From assembly GCA_028283725.1 (NCBI GenBank), contig JAPWKC010000004.1, forward strand, positions 1,612,001 to 1,676,000: a stretch of 64,000 bases of DNA. Reading direction: 5' to 3'. This DNA comes from Neorhizobium sp. (lineage in GTDB: Bacteria > Pseudomonadota > Alphaproteobacteria > Rhizobiales > Rhizobiaceae). The position numbers and the translations under genes were made by a program. Shown piece by piece: positions 1 through 8,704 of the stretch; position 1 is the stretch's first letter; each line of letters opens with the position of its first letter. The notes under the pieces were generated by a model that saw only the letters and a list, made by a program, of their open reading frames with translations, was not told the DNA's origin and ran no database searches.

Positions 1-1
1 G

Positions 2-184
2 GGTGCCGACATGATCGTCGCCAACGATGTCTCGCCGGAAACCGGGATCATGGGCGGCGTGCGCAACAGTGTGAAGATCATCAGCGCCGACGGCGTCGAC
101 GCATGGCCGGATCTCGACAAGGACGAGGTGGCGACGCGGCTTGCAGCGCTGATTGCGGAGAGACTGGCGGCGAAGACGGCCTGA
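2..184 (+). CDS. coaBC: CoaBC, phosphopantothenoylcysteine decarboxylase / phosphopantothenate-cysteine ligase (C-terminal fragment)
   Basis: Only the last 60 residues are in the window; the gene begins upstream of base 1. The segment MIVANDVSPETGIMGG...RNSVKII followed by GVDAWPDLDKDEVATRL is the typical end of the CoaB ligase domain, where substrate- and nucleotide-contacting loops lie before a short C-terminal helix. CoaBC makes 4'-phosphopantetheine from phosphopantothenate, cysteine and CTP in coenzyme A synthesis and is cytosolic. It is convergent with the amidotransferase gene that follows. The family assignment rests on a short fragment, but the motif is distinctive. Confidence 0.85.
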   Translation, partial: GADMIVANDVSPETGIMGGVRNSVKIISADGVDAWPDLDKDEVATRLAALIAERLAAKTA

Positions 185-312
185 GGCAATCACACGGACG
201 CTGCACACCCGGCTTTCGGCCATGAAACGTAGGTGGGGACAGATGCTCGTGACAAGCCCGCGCATGACGAAGACAAGACGATCAGCATGGCGACAGCCAC
301 CTGCCTGCCGTC

Positions 313-336
313 ATCCTCGGGTTCGGCCCCGAGGAT
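313..336. repeat. Palindrome ATCCTCGGG-TTCGGC-CCCGAGGAT
   Basis: A perfect 9-bp inverted repeat with a 6-base loop lies between the convergent ends of coaBC and the amidotransferase gene. Its sequence resembles the short CCTCGGG/CCCGAGG palindromes common between rhizobial genes. It may act as a bidirectional transcript end; no run of T follows it on either strand. Confidence 0.6.
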
Positions 337-396
337 CTAACGCTTCAATGATAAGGAAAAATTCCGCACAGGCCCGTCTTTTGACGCTCACGCCGC

Positions 397-1203
397 TCAC
401 GCCGCCTCGGCTATCCGCGCCGGCTGGAAGAGCGAGGCGTGCAGGCCATCGGCATTGACCTTTACGGCGCTGCCGTCAGGGATTTCCACCCAGGTATCGG
501 CCTCGTCGTTGAGCGGTTCGGAGACGAGGCAATGGCCGGTCTTTTCGCCGCGCGGACCGGTCATCGGCGCCGCATAAAGCGTCGGCGGCCTGTGATCGGT
601 GGCGTAACGCACGGCGTAGAGATCGCGGCCATCGGAAAAGGCGGCGGTGAAGCGCACCAGCGCCTCGCCGGAGCGCTCGATCGAGAGCTGTTCGATCGTG
701 GCGATCGCCTTTTCCATCGCGCCGAGCGGATCTCTCTCGAGGCCGAACTGGATGGCGAGCAGGAACAGCATCTCGGAATCGGTCGTGCCCATGCGGGCGG
801 AAAACAGCTCGTCGGAGAGAAGCGCTTCCATGCCGCGGCGAATGCGATCGAAATTGGCGATCTGGCCGTTATGCATGAAGGACCAGCGGCCATGGACAAA
901 CGGATGACAGTTGTCGCGGCGGGTGGCGCCATTGGTGGCGGCGCGGACATGGGCGAGAAACAGCGGAGAGCGGATCTGCCGCGCCAGGCTCTTCAGGTTA
1001 CAGTCGGACCATGCGGGAAGAATGTCGCGGTAGCGGCCGGGTTCCGGTCTGTCGCCATACCAGGCGACACCGAAGCCATCGCCATTGGTGGCTGTCTTGG
1101 CGCGCGTGGCGCAATGCGACTGTTCGATCAGGGAATGCGCCGGGGAGGTCACGAGTTCTTCAAGGAAAAGCGGTTCGCCCCGATAGGCTGCCCAACGGCA
1201 CAT
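397..1203 (-). CDS. Class II glutamine amidotransferase (YafJ-like)
   Basis: The 268-residue protein begins MCRWAAYRG, so that after removal of Met the catalytic N-terminal Cys is exposed, as in Ntn-type amidotransferases; this is why the start at 1203 is preferred over the ORF-track start four codons upstream. Other class II marks are NGDGFGVAWY (about residues 40-49), HVRAAT (85-90), NCHPF (98-102) and HNGQI (111-115). The protein is a stand-alone glutaminase domain with no attached synthase domain, like E. coli YafJ, so its ammonia acceptor is unknown. It diverges from otsBA, and the shared upstream region holds a possible Pho box. Confidence 0.85.
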   Translation of the reverse strand: MCRWAAYRGEPLFLEELVTSPAHSLIEQSHCATRAKTATNGDGFGVAWYGDRPEPGRYRDILPAWSDCNLKSLARQIRSPLFLAHVRAATNGATRRDNCHPFVHGRWSFMHNGQIANFDRIRRGMEALLSDELFSARMGTTDSEMLFLLAIQFGLERDPLGAMEKAIATIEQLSIERSGEALVRFTAAFSDGRDLYAVRYATDHRPPTLYAAPMTGPRGEKTGHCLVSEPLNDEADTWVEIPDGSAVKVNADGLHASLFQPARIAEAA

Positions 1204-1300
1204 GGATCTGTTCACCCTTATGATGCCGCTTCGACGCGGCTTGAAATCAGTCTCTAGAGTTTCAGCGAATTGATTAACGAGACATGAATTGCCTTGCTTT

Positions 1301-1318
1301 ATGACAGATTTCCGACAG
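1301..1318 (-). promoter_or_regulatory. Possible Pho box CTGTCGG-AAAT-CTGTCAT
   Basis: On the minus strand two 7-mers separated by four A/T bases match the rhizobial PhoB pattern CTGTCAT-N4-CTGTCAT; the second is exact and the first has five of seven bases. It lies about 100 bp upstream of the amidotransferase start and points toward it. Function is inferred from sequence only. Confidence 0.4.
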
Positions 1319-1394
1319 ATCTCCGATCACTTTTTGCAACGCAATATTGCCTCGCGTGGTTGCCGGATCGGCTTTGTGGCCTAAATCTGTTCTC

Positions 1395-2210
1395 ATGTCG
1401 CATCAGGATCAAAAGAATGGGCCGTCGCATGCCGGTCCATCCGGCGAGACCATTCTCAGCCATGTCGCCGCCCAACCCGAAGGCTGGGCCCTGTTTCTCG
1501 ATATCGACGGCACGCTGATCGATCTGGCGGAAACGCCTGACGGGATTGTCGTCCCGGACGGTCTTGCCGGCAACCTGCAAAGCCTGTCCGATCATCTCGG
1601 CGGCGCGCTGGCGCTCGTCACCGGCCGGGCGCTCCCCTATGCCGACCGGCTGTTTGCGCCGCACCGCTTTCCGATCGCCGGCCTGCATGGCGCCGAACGG
1701 CGTGATGCGGCCGGAACCATCAGCCGCTTCGAGCCGGATGCCGCATTCGAGATCCTGAAGGCGGAGATGGTGACGGAAGCCGGGCGATGGCCGGGCGTCC
1801 TCATCGAGGACAAGGGCGCTGCGGTTGCCGCCCATTACCGCCGGGCGCCGGAGGCGAAGGACGAGGTCGAGGCGATGATGCAGCGGGCGCTTGCAAGTGC
1901 CGGCGCCGATTTTGCCCTGCAATTCGGCAAGATGGTGATCGAGATCCGTCCGGCCGTGGCAAGCAAGGGGCGCGCGCTGGAAGCCTTCCTCGGCGAGGCT
2001 CCATTTGCGGGCCGCCGGCCGATCGCGATCGGCGACGACGTGACGGACGAGGCGATGTTTCGCACCGTCAACGCCATGGGCGGTCACTCCATCCGCATCA
2101 CCGACGACCCGACACAGCCGACCGAGGCGCAGGCCGTGATCGCGTCCGCCGAAGACCTTCGCCGGCAGATCGCGCTGCTCGCCGGTCCGCGCACCGTTTT
2201 CATGAAGTGA
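1395..2210 (+). CDS. otsB: Trehalose-6-phosphate phosphatase
   Basis: A 271-residue HAD-type phosphatase that removes phosphate from trehalose 6-phosphate, the second step of OtsA-OtsB trehalose synthesis. The motif FLDIDGTLIDL (DxDGT, about residues 34-44) supplies the nucleophile and acid/base Asp, and GDDVTDEAMF (about residues 212-221) is the Mg-binding motif. The ORF-track start is a TTG; the ATG at 1395 (MSHQDQKNG) is a better start, although no strong ribosome-binding site is visible before it. otsA follows 42 bases later on the same strand, giving an otsBA operon. Confidence 0.93.
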   Translation: MSHQDQKNGPSHAGPSGETILSHVAAQPEGWALFLDIDGTLIDLAETPDGIVVPDGLAGNLQSLSDHLGGALALVTGRALPYADRLFAPHRFPIAGLHGAERRDAAGTISRFEPDAAFEILKAEMVTEAGRWPGVLIEDKGAAVAAHYRRAPEAKDEVEAMMQRALASAGADFALQFGKMVIEIRPAVASKGRALEAFLGEAPFAGRRPIAIGDDVTDEAMFRTVNAMGGHSIRITDDPTQPTEAQAVIASAEDLRRQIALLAGPRTVFMK

Positions 2211-2252
2211 CCCATCGCTTCATCACGTGAATTGAGTTCGAAAGGAATTATC

Positions 2253-3629
2253 TTGAGCCGTCTCGTCGTCGTTTCAAACCGCGTCAGCGTTCCGCAGAAA
2301 GCGGGCGATGCGCCTGCCGGCGGGCTTGCCGTCGCACTCCAGGCCGCACTCGAAGAGCGCGGCGGGATCTGGATGGGCTGGTCGGGAAATTCCAGCGGCG
2401 AACGCGAGCCGGAACGGCTCGAAATCCGCGAACACGGCAACATCACCTACGCGCTGACCGACCTCACCGATACCGATGTCGATGAATATTATCACGGCTT
2501 TGCCAACCGGGTGCTCTGGCCTATCTGCCACTACCGGCTGGATCTGGCCGAATACGGCCGCAAGGAGATGGCCGGCTATTTCCGCGTCAACCGCTTCTTC
2601 GCCCACAAGCTGGCGCCGCTCCTCAAAGACGATGACGTCATCTGGGTGCATGACTATCATCTGATCCCGCTTGCAGCCGAGCTTCGCCAGATGGGCGTGA
2701 AGAACAAGATCGGCTTCTTTTTGCATATTCCCTGGCCGCCGGCCGACGTTCTGTTTGCCATGCCGGTTCACGAACAGATCATGCGCGGCCTGTCGCAATA
2801 CGACCTCGTCGGCTTCCAGACGGATTTCGATCTCGACAATTTCGGTGGCGGGCTGGTGCGCGAAGGCATTGGCGAGCGGCTGGACGGCGGCAAGTTTTCT
2901 ACATACGGCCGCGAGTTCAAGGGCGGCGCCTATTCGATCTCGATCGAGACCAAGACGTTTGCCGAATTTGCGGTTAAGGCATCCCGCAATGCGATGGTGC
3001 GCAAGGCCAAGCAAAGCATCGAAGGACGCGACCTGATCATCGGGGTCGACCGGCTCGACTATTCCAAGGGCATCACCCAGCGGCTCGATGCCTTCGAGCG
3101 GTTCATCACCACCAATCCGGGGCACCAGAACAAGGTGACCTATCTGCAGATCACCCCGAAATCACGCTCGGAAGTGCCGGAATACGAGCAGATGCAGCGC
3201 ACGGTGGCCGAACAGGCCGGGCGGGTGAACGGTGCGCTCGGCACGGTGGACTGGGTGCCGATCCGCTATATCAACCGCTCCGTGGCGCGGCCGCTTTTGG
3301 CCGGGCTCTACCGGCTTGCCAAGATCGGCCTCGTCACGCCGCTGCGCGACGGCATGAACCTGGTTGCCAAGGAATATGTGGCCGCACAGGACCCCGAAGA
3401 TCCCGGCGTTCTGGTTCTGTCGCGGTTTGCCGGTGCGGCCCGCGAGATGAAGGGCGCGCTTCTGGTCAACCCCTATGACATCGAGGGCACGGCGCATGCG
3501 ATCGCGCGCGGGCTCAACATGCCGCTCGAAGAGCGCAAGCAGCGCTGGCAGATGATGATGGACCGGCTTCTCGAATATGACATCAACCGCTGGTGCGACG
3601 ATTTTCTCACCGACCTCACCGCGGACTGA
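2253..3629 (+). CDS. otsA: Alpha,alpha-trehalose-phosphate synthase (UDP-forming)
   Basis: A GT20 glycosyltransferase of 458 residues that joins UDP-glucose and glucose 6-phosphate. The protein begins [12 protein letters not shown], the standard OtsA N-terminus, from a TTG at 2253; AAAGGA seven bases upstream of it decides this start over the TTG at 2232 used by the ORF track. Conserved blocks include [26 protein letters not shown] and [12 protein letters not shown], which bind donor and acceptor sugars. It follows otsB in what looks like one transcript and would supply trehalose as an osmotic and desiccation protectant. Confidence 0.95.
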   Translation: MSRLVVVSNRVSVPQKAGDAPAGGLAVALQAALEERGGIWMGWSGNSSGEREPERLEIREHGNITYALTDLTDTDVDEYYHGFANRVLWPICHYRLDLAEYGRKEMAGYFRVNRFFAHKLAPLLKDDDVIWVHDYHLIPLAAELRQMGVKNKIGFFLHIPWPPADVLFAMPVHEQIMRGLSQYDLVGFQTDFDLDNFGGGLVREGIGERLDGGKFSTYGREFKGGAYSISIETKTFAEFAVKASRNAMVRKAKQSIEGRDLIIGVDRLDYSKGITQRLDAFERFITTNPGHQNKVTYLQITPKSRSEVPEYEQMQRTVAEQAGRVNGALGTVDWVPIRYINRSVARPLLAGLYRLAKIGLVTPLRDGMNLVAKEYVAAQDPEDPGVLVLSRFAGAAREMKGALLVNPYDIEGTAHAIARGLNMPLEERKQRWQMMMDRLLEYDINRWCDDFLTDLTAD

Positions 3630-3711
3630 GCGATACGGCAATATGGGACAGACAGCTTGGCACGGCCTTTCGTTGCGCTAAGCTGTTTCTCCAACCAACG
3701 AGGACATCATC

Positions 3712-3921
3712 ATGAAAATCAGCGCGCGCAACCGGCTCAAGGGCAAGGTCGTCTCCGTCACCAAGGGCGCGACGACGGCGCATGTGAAGATCGATATCGG
3801 CAACGGCATCGTCATCACCTCTTCGATCACCAATGATGCGGTGGACGAGCTTGGCCTTGCCGTCGGCGGCGATGCCTATGCCGTGGTGAAGGCGTCCGAC
3901 GTGATGGTGGCAGTGGACTGA
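3712..3921 (+). CDS. Molbindin-type TOBE domain protein
   Basis: A 69-residue protein made of one Mop/TOBE domain, MKISARNRLKGKVVSVTKGATTAHVKIDIG, ending at VMVAVD. Such molbindins bind molybdate and act as small stores or carriers; the same domain occurs at the C-terminus of ModE and ModC. A clear ribosome-binding site (GAGGAC) precedes the ATG. No mod transport genes are adjacent, so the gene appears to be a free-standing molybdate-binding protein. Confidence 0.85.
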   Translation: MKISARNRLKGKVVSVTKGATTAHVKIDIGNGIVITSSITNDAVDELGLAVGGDAYAVVKASDVMVAVD

Positions 3922-4001
3922 GCCTGCCAGATCGCAGGGGAAATGACGACGATGATGCCGGCACGCGCCTTGCGCCGGCATCCCCGATACGGCCGTGACC
4001 G

Positions 4002-4289
4002 TTATGCGTAGACCTTGAGATTGTAGAGTTTTAGCGGCTCCGCCAGGATTTCACCGTGAAGCTCGACAAGCGCCTGCAGATAGGGCTCGGCGAAATGCGC
4101 ATCGAGGGCCGCCTGATCCTTCCATGTCTCGCGGATGAAGAAGGTGCCGGGGGCCTCGCTATCTTCCAGAACGACGAACTGTATGCAGCCTTCCTCGCCG
4201 CGGGTGGGCTCGACGATGGCAAGGGTTGCCTCGCGCAGCTGGTCTTCCTTGCCGGGCTTGGCCCGGAACGCGGCAATGACTTCGATCAT
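4002..4289 (-). CDS. Antibiotic biosynthesis monooxygenase (ABM) domain protein
   Basis: The start MIEVIAAFRAKPGKEDQL at 4289 is chosen because TTTAGGAG lies seven bases upstream; the ORF-track start 13 codons earlier reads through this site. The 95-residue product is a single ferredoxin-like ABM domain, with IQFVVLEDSEAPGTFFIRETWKDQAALDAH typical of YgiN-like quinol monooxygenases and related small dimers. The substrate is unknown. A minus-strand terminator-like hairpin lies just upstream (see 4311-4337), so the promoter must lie very close or the hairpin acts as an attenuator. Confidence 0.85.
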   Translation of the reverse strand: MIEVIAAFRAKPGKEDQLREATLAIVEPTRGEEGCIQFVVLEDSEAPGTFFIRETWKDQAALDAHFAEPYLQALVELHGEILAEPLKLYNLKVYA

Positions 4290-4310
4290 GAAATTGCTCC
4301 TAAACGATAA

Positions 4311-4337
4311 AACAAAAGCCGGCCGCAAGCAGCCGGC
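4311..4337 (-). terminator. Minus-strand hairpin with T-rich tail upstream of the ABM gene
   Basis: Read on the minus strand, GCCGGC-TGCTTGCG-GCCGGC is followed by TTTTGTTTTATCG, the form of an intrinsic terminator. It ends just upstream of the ABM ribosome-binding site, so it would stop a transcript starting within 4345-4557 rather than the ABM mRNA. Confidence 0.6.
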
Positions 4338-4557
4338 CCGTCAGGACTACCCGCCCGGCACCGGTAGGCCAACCCCCAAACCATCGCGCACCGGCTCACG
4401 AGTGCGCCAGCAGGATGAGGCATCCTGAACCGCGCATCAGGAAAGGCATATGCGCCGGCCCTGTCGCCTTTGAGGCTTTTCCTCGGCCGGCGAAGCGGAT
4501 AGCCATAAAGCGACAATTCACGCGGGCATCCGCCCAAGACGTCGGACAGAGGTTTTC

Positions 4558-5499
4558 ATGTTGCACGATAGCGTCACCCCCGAGCGCATTGCCGAGGCCG
4601 AGGGTCTGATCCGCCCGCATATTCGCCGCACGCCGGTGATGAACGTCGATCTTTCCGATTTCGGCGGCCCGGCTTTGCCCGTGGCGCTGAAACTCGAACT
4701 TCTGCAGCATTCCGGCTCGTTCAAGGCGCGCGGCGCCTTTACCAATCTCGTGACGCGCGACGTGCCCAAGGCCGGCGTGGTGGCGGCCTCGGGCGGCAAC
4801 CATGGCGCCGCCGTCGCCTATGCGGCGATGCGCCTTGGCGTGCCGGCGCATATATTCGTGCCGAGCGTTGCATCGAAGGCGAAGATCGATCTCATCCGCT
4901 CCTATGGCGCCGAACTGGTGGTGGGTGGCGATCGCTATCAGGATGCGCTCATCGCAAGCGAAACCTATGTGGAAACGAGCGGCGCGATGGCAATCCACGC
5001 CTTCGACCAGCCGGAAACGCTGATCGGCCAGGGCACGCTTGGCAAGGAGATCGAAGAGGACGTGGCCGGCATGACCACGCTTCTGGTCGCCGTCGGCGGC
5101 GGCGGGCTGATCGGCGGGATCGCCGCATGGCTGCGCGGCCGGGTGAAGATCGTCTCAGTGGAGCCCGATGGCGCGCCGACGCTTCATGATGCGTTCAGGG
5201 CCGGCCATCCGGTGGATGCGGCGGCGGGCAGCATTGCAGCGGATTCGCTTGCGCCGAAACGGGTGGGCGAACTGATGTTCCCGTTTGCCAGGAGCTATGT
5301 CGAGCCGCCGGTGCTCGTCACCGACGGGGAAATCCGCGCCGCGCAAAAGGCGCTCTGGGCCGGCGCACGGCTGGTGGCCGAGCCGGGCGGGGCTGCGGCC
5401 TTCGCGGCGCTTCTTTCCGGCAAATACGTGGCTGCAGCGGGCGAAAAGGTCTGCGTGCTGGTCTGCGGCTCCAACACGACGGCGGTGGATTTCGGCTGA
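4558..5499 (+). CDS. Threonine/serine dehydratase family PLP enzyme
   Basis: A fold-type II PLP enzyme of 313 residues. HSGSFKARGA carries the PLP Lys (K56), SGGNHG (about 78-83) binds the substrate carboxylate, GGGGLIGG (about 180-187) binds the cofactor phosphate, and CGSNT near the C-terminus contacts the pyridine ring. It lacks the C-terminal ACT regulatory domain of IlvA, so it resembles catabolic threonine/serine dehydratases or serine racemase-like enzymes. An AGAGG site precedes the ATG. The exact amino acid substrate cannot be told from sequence. The YigZ gene follows 49 bases later. Confidence 0.85.
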   Translation: MLHDSVTPERIAEAEGLIRPHIRRTPVMNVDLSDFGGPALPVALKLELLQHSGSFKARGAFTNLVTRDVPKAGVVAASGGNHGAAVAYAAMRLGVPAHIFVPSVASKAKIDLIRSYGAELVVGGDRYQDALIASETYVETSGAMAIHAFDQPETLIGQGTLGKEIEEDVAGMTTLLVAVGGGGLIGGIAAWLRGRVKIVSVEPDGAPTLHDAFRAGHPVDAAAGSIAADSLAPKRVGELMFPFARSYVEPPVLVTDGEIRAAQKALWAGARLVAEPGGAAAFAALLSGKYVAAAGEKVCVLVCGSNTTAVDFG

Positions 5500-5548
5500 G
5501 GCGGCGGCAGCGCTTTTCTTTCCATCGGCCAAGCCTTATGGCTTGGCG

Positions 5549-6133
5549 ATGTTCGAGCTAAAGCAACGGGCCACTTTCGAGCAGGTCATCAAGAAAAGCC
5601 GCTTTCTTGCCCTCGCCCTTCCCGTTTCTTGCGACGAGGAAGCGAAGGCGGCGCTTGCCGCGCATTCCGACGCCGATGCCAATCACAATTGCTGGGCATG
5701 GCGGATCGGCCCTGCCTACCGCTTTTTCGACGACGGCGAGCCAAGCGGCACGGCGGGCAAGCCGATCCTTGCCGCACTCGACGGACAGCGGATCGACAAG
5801 GTGCTCGTCATCGTCACCCGCTGGTTCGGCGGCATTCTGCTCGGGAGCGGCGGCTTGGTGCGCGCCTATGGCGGCACAGCGGCCGCCTGCCTGCGCTCGG
5901 CCAGCCTTATCGAGGTCAAGCCGACGATCAAGGCCATGGTGAGCCTCGACTTTTCCGATCTGGCGCGGGTGAAGGCACGGCTCGAGTCCGTGCCGGATCT
6001 CACGATCGCGCAGGAGCAGTTTACCGCGACCGGCGCCGATCTGGTGCTGCGCCTGCCGGAGGCGGCGGCACAGAGCGTGGCGCAGATGGTGGCGGATCTC
6101 ACCAGCGGGCGCGCAGAGCTCACGGTGGAATGA
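5549..6133 (+). CDS. YigZ / IMPACT family protein
   Basis: The ATG at 5549 gives MFELKQRATFEQVIKKSRFLA, the usual N-terminus of this family; the much longer ORF-track protein reads through the dehydratase gene in another frame. The 194-residue product contains the UPF0029 core motifs NHNCWAWRIG, FDDGEPSGTAGKPIL and VTRWFGGILLGSGGLVRAYG, followed by a C-terminal EF-G-like ferredoxin-fold domain (DUF1949). Members are related to yeast IMPACT and E. coli YigZ; the molecular role is not firmly known. It may share a transcript with the upstream dehydratase. Confidence 0.88.
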   Translation: MFELKQRATFEQVIKKSRFLALALPVSCDEEAKAALAAHSDADANHNCWAWRIGPAYRFFDDGEPSGTAGKPILAALDGQRIDKVLVIVTRWFGGILLGSGGLVRAYGGTAAACLRSASLIEVKPTIKAMVSLDFSDLARVKARLESVPDLTIAQEQFTATGADLVLRLPEAAAQSVAQMVADLTSGRAELTVE

Positions 6134-6559
6134 GGGCGCAGAACACCGCCCTGCCCGGATGCCGCATATTTCGGTGATCTTGCTCGACACCTTTGCCGAA
6201 GAACTGCCGATGACGGAGAGGCAATAGGGTCAGATCTTAAGGACAAGCCCGAGGACGACGGATGCGGGGTGAGGCCGAAGGGCAGTCAACCAGCACAGAT
6301 CGTATGCTTGACCTGGGATTTATCCGCCTGGAGCAATTCGAGCAAAAGTCGGAGCCGTTTTTTCGTCCCGAATTGCTGAGAGACAGGGAGATGGAGCCGT
6401 TTCGCGTTTCGGAGAAAGGCGGAAATGCTCTCAACGCCGGCAGAACTTGCTGGCCGTCACCCACATCTTCGTATCGGCGATCTGTTCACGCCTGCCCTGC
6501 CGGTGAGATCGCTCCTGCCCCGGAACCACGGGGCAGGACTACGCCAATGGCGCAGACTA
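6134..6559. other. Intergenic region with a RIME-like repeat, no gene
   Basis: This 426-base stretch lies between convergent genes (the YigZ protein and prfC). No ORF here shows family signals. The only clear content is the mosaic repeat at 6330-6432. Confidence 0.6.
6330..6432. repeat. RIME-like Rhizobium intergenic mosaic element
   Basis: About 103 bases with the two-palindrome layout of rhizobial RIME elements: AGCAATTCG...CGAATTGCT forms the first inverted repeat, and a second half runs GGAGCCGTTTCGCGTTTCGG to GGCGGAAATGCTCT. Such elements are scattered between genes in Rhizobiaceae. It sits between convergent transcription units, a usual location, and could end both transcripts. Confidence 0.7.
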
Positions 6560-8143
6560 TCACGCCGCCTTGGCGACGTGATATTCCTTGATGGCAGCCA
6601 TCTTGATCGACGGGTAGCGTTCGGACTCGTAGCGCAGCGAGAAGGTATCCTGCGCCAGGAAGACGGGATCTCCATCGAGATCGCGGGCGATATCGCCGCG
6701 CTTGACGGTGAGGAATTTTTCCAGATCGATCTTGTTGTCGCAGGTGATCCAGCGGCAGACCGAGAAGCGCGACATTTCGAACGAGACGGGCAGCGTATAT
6801 TCCGCCGACAGCCGCTCCTTCAAAACATCGAGCTGCAGCGCGCCGACGACGCCGACGATGGCGGGCGAACCGTCTTCCGGCGAGAAGAGCTGCACGACGC
6901 CCTCTTCGGCCATCTGCTGCAGGGCTTCCTTCAGCTTCTTGGCCTTCATCGCATCTTCCAGACGCACGCGGCGCAGGATTTCCGGCGAGAAGTTCGGGAC
7001 ACCCTGGAAGACAAGCGCCTCGCCCTCGGTCAGCGTATCGCCGATCCTGAGCGTGCCGTGGTTGGGGATGCCGACGACATCGCCGGCATAGGCCGTGTCG
7101 GCCAGCTGGCGCTGCGAGGCGAAGAAGAATTGCGGCGCCGTCAGCCCCAGCTGCTTGCCGGTGCGCGCCAGCCGCGCCTTCATGCCACGCTCCAGCTTGC
7201 CGGAGCAGACGCGGGCAAAGGCGATACGGTCGCGGTGGTTCGGATCCATATTGGCCTGGATCTTGAAGACGAAGGCCGTCATCCTGTCTTCCGCGGCGTG
7301 GACCTTGCGGATATCGGCCACCTGGTCGCGCGGCGGCGGGGCGAAATCGCCGAGCGCATCGATGAGATCGCGGACACCGAAATTCCTCAGCGCCGAGCCG
7401 AAGAAGACCGGCGTCATGTGACCTTCGAGAAAGGCCTCGCGATCGAACGGGCGGCAGGCTTCGATGGCAAGCTCGGTTTCCTCGATGAAGGCAGCGCGCT
7501 CGTTTTCCGGCAGGCGGTCGGCGACGGCCTGCGGACCGTTGACCTTGGTGGGGGTGACTTCCGTATCGGCAGCACGCACCGTGTTATCAGCGATATTGTA
7601 GGAGCCGCAGAAGGTCTTCGAACGGCCGATCGGCCAGGTGACAGGCGCGCAATCGAGGGCCAGCTTTTCCTCGACCTCGTCCAAAATCTCGAAGGGATCG
7701 CGGCTTTCGCGGTCCATCTTGTTGATGAAGGTGATGATCGGGATGTCGCGCATGCGGCAGACCTCGAACAGTTTCAGCGTCCGCGGCTCGATGCCCTTGG
7801 CCGCATCGATGACCATGACGGCCGCATCCACCGCCGTCAGCGTGCGGTAGGTATCGTCGGCGAAGTCTTCGTGGCCGGGCGTGTCGAGAATGTTGAAGAC
7901 ATTGCCGTCATATTCGAAGGTCATCACCGAGGTGACGACCGAAATGCCGCGTTCGCGCTCGATCTTCATCCAGTCGGACCGCGTCTGGATGCGATCCTTC
8001 TTGGCCTTGACCTCGCCGGCAAGCTGAATGGCGCCACCGAACAGCAGCAGCTTTTCGGTGAGCGTCGTCTTTCCGGCATCCGGGTGGGCGATGATCGCGA
8101 ATGTGCGGCGGCGGGCAACCGCTTCGGCAATGGTTTCAGGCAT
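6560..8143 (-). CDS. prfC: Peptide chain release factor 3
   Basis: A 527-residue translational GTPase that removes RF1/RF2 from the ribosome after peptide release. The G domain shows AHPDAGKTTLTE (P-loop, about residues 18-29), RERGISV (switch I), DTPGHEDF (switch II) and NKMD. The following sequence matches RF3 rather than EF-G: the protein is shorter and ends with an RF3-type C-terminal domain (FEMSRFSVCRWITCDN). The ribosome-binding site is GAAGGAT. A 592-residue plus-strand ORF over this gene is an antisense shadow. Confidence 0.95.
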   Translation of the reverse strand: MPETIAEAVARRRTFAIIAHPDAGKTTLTEKLLLFGGAIQLAGEVKAKKDRIQTRSDWMKIERERGISVVTSVMTFEYDGNVFNILDTPGHEDFADDTYRTLTAVDAAVMVIDAAKGIEPRTLKLFEVCRMRDIPIITFINKMDRESRDPFEILDEVEEKLALDCAPVTWPIGRSKTFCGSYNIADNTVRAADTEVTPTKVNGPQAVADRLPENERAAFIEETELAIEACRPFDREAFLEGHMTPVFFGSALRNFGVRDLIDALGDFAPPPRDQVADIRKVHAAEDRMTAFVFKIQANMDPNHRDRIAFARVCSGKLERGMKARLARTGKQLGLTAPQFFFASQRQLADTAYAGDVVGIPNHGTLRIGDTLTEGEALVFQGVPNFSPEILRRVRLEDAMKAKKLKEALQQMAEEGVVQLFSPEDGSPAIVGVVGALQLDVLKERLSAEYTLPVSFEMSRFSVCRWITCDNKIDLEKFLTVKRGDIARDLDGDPVFLAQDTFSLRYESERYPSIKMAAIKEYHVAKAA

Positions 8144-8227
8144 GCGGCAAAATCCTTCGAACGTGCCGCGTATCTAGCGTTTCCGGTCCCGATATGCAAT
8201 TGACCGGCGTAACGAAGGAGATCCCCC

Positions 8228-8704
8228 ATGCAGGATACTGTTCAGGACATCATCGGCCCGAGCGTCAATCTGGTGCGGCTCGCCCATGCAGACGGGCTGG
8301 AATTGCCCGCCTACGAGACCGCAGGCTCGGCAGGCATGGACCTGCGCGCCGCCATGTCCGAGGGCGAGAGCATGACGATCGCGCCGGGCCACCGCGCACT
8401 GGTGCCGACCGGGCTCGTCTTCGAACTGCCGTGCGGCTTCGAGGCGCAGATCCGTCCGCGCTCCGGCCTGGCCTTCAAACATGGCATCACCTGCCTCAAC
8501 ACGCCCGGCACGATCGACAGCGACTATCGCGGCGAGGTGAAAGTGCTTTTGATCAATCTCGGCACCGAGGATTTCGTCATCACCCGCGGTATGCGGATCG
8601 CCCAGATGGTGGTGGCGCCGGTCACGCAGGTGACGCTCTGCGAGATCACCGAGGCCGGGGCAACCGGCCGCGGCGCCGGCGGCTTCGGCTCAACCGGGGT
8701 TTAA
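8228..8704 (+). CDS. dut: Deoxyuridine 5'-triphosphate nucleotidohydrolase
   Basis: A trimeric dUTPase of 158 residues that converts dUTP to dUMP, keeping uracil out of DNA and feeding thymidylate synthesis. All five motifs are visible in order: [48 protein letters not shown] and the glycine-rich C-terminal arm [12 protein letters not shown] strong AAGGAG site precedes the ATG. In many rhizobia dut lies next to coaBC; here it is about 8 kb from the coaBC end, which suggests local rearrangement or insertion. Confidence 0.96.
   Translation: MQDTVQDIIGPSVNLVRLAHADGLELPAYETAGSAGMDLRAAMSEGESMTIAPGHRALVPTGLVFELPCGFEAQIRPRSGLAFKHGITCLNTPGTIDSDYRGEVKVLLINLGTEDFVITRGMRIAQMVVAPVTQVTLCEITEAGATGRGAGGFGSTGV

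Noticed and set aside
4286-4537. 83-codon minus-strand ORF upstream of the ABM gene
   Set aside because: It crosses a T-tailed hairpin and has no ribosome-binding site; the region fits a structured RNA better.
6425-8203. 592-codon plus-strand ORF
   Set aside because: Antisense shadow of prfC with Arg/Asp/Gly-rich composition.
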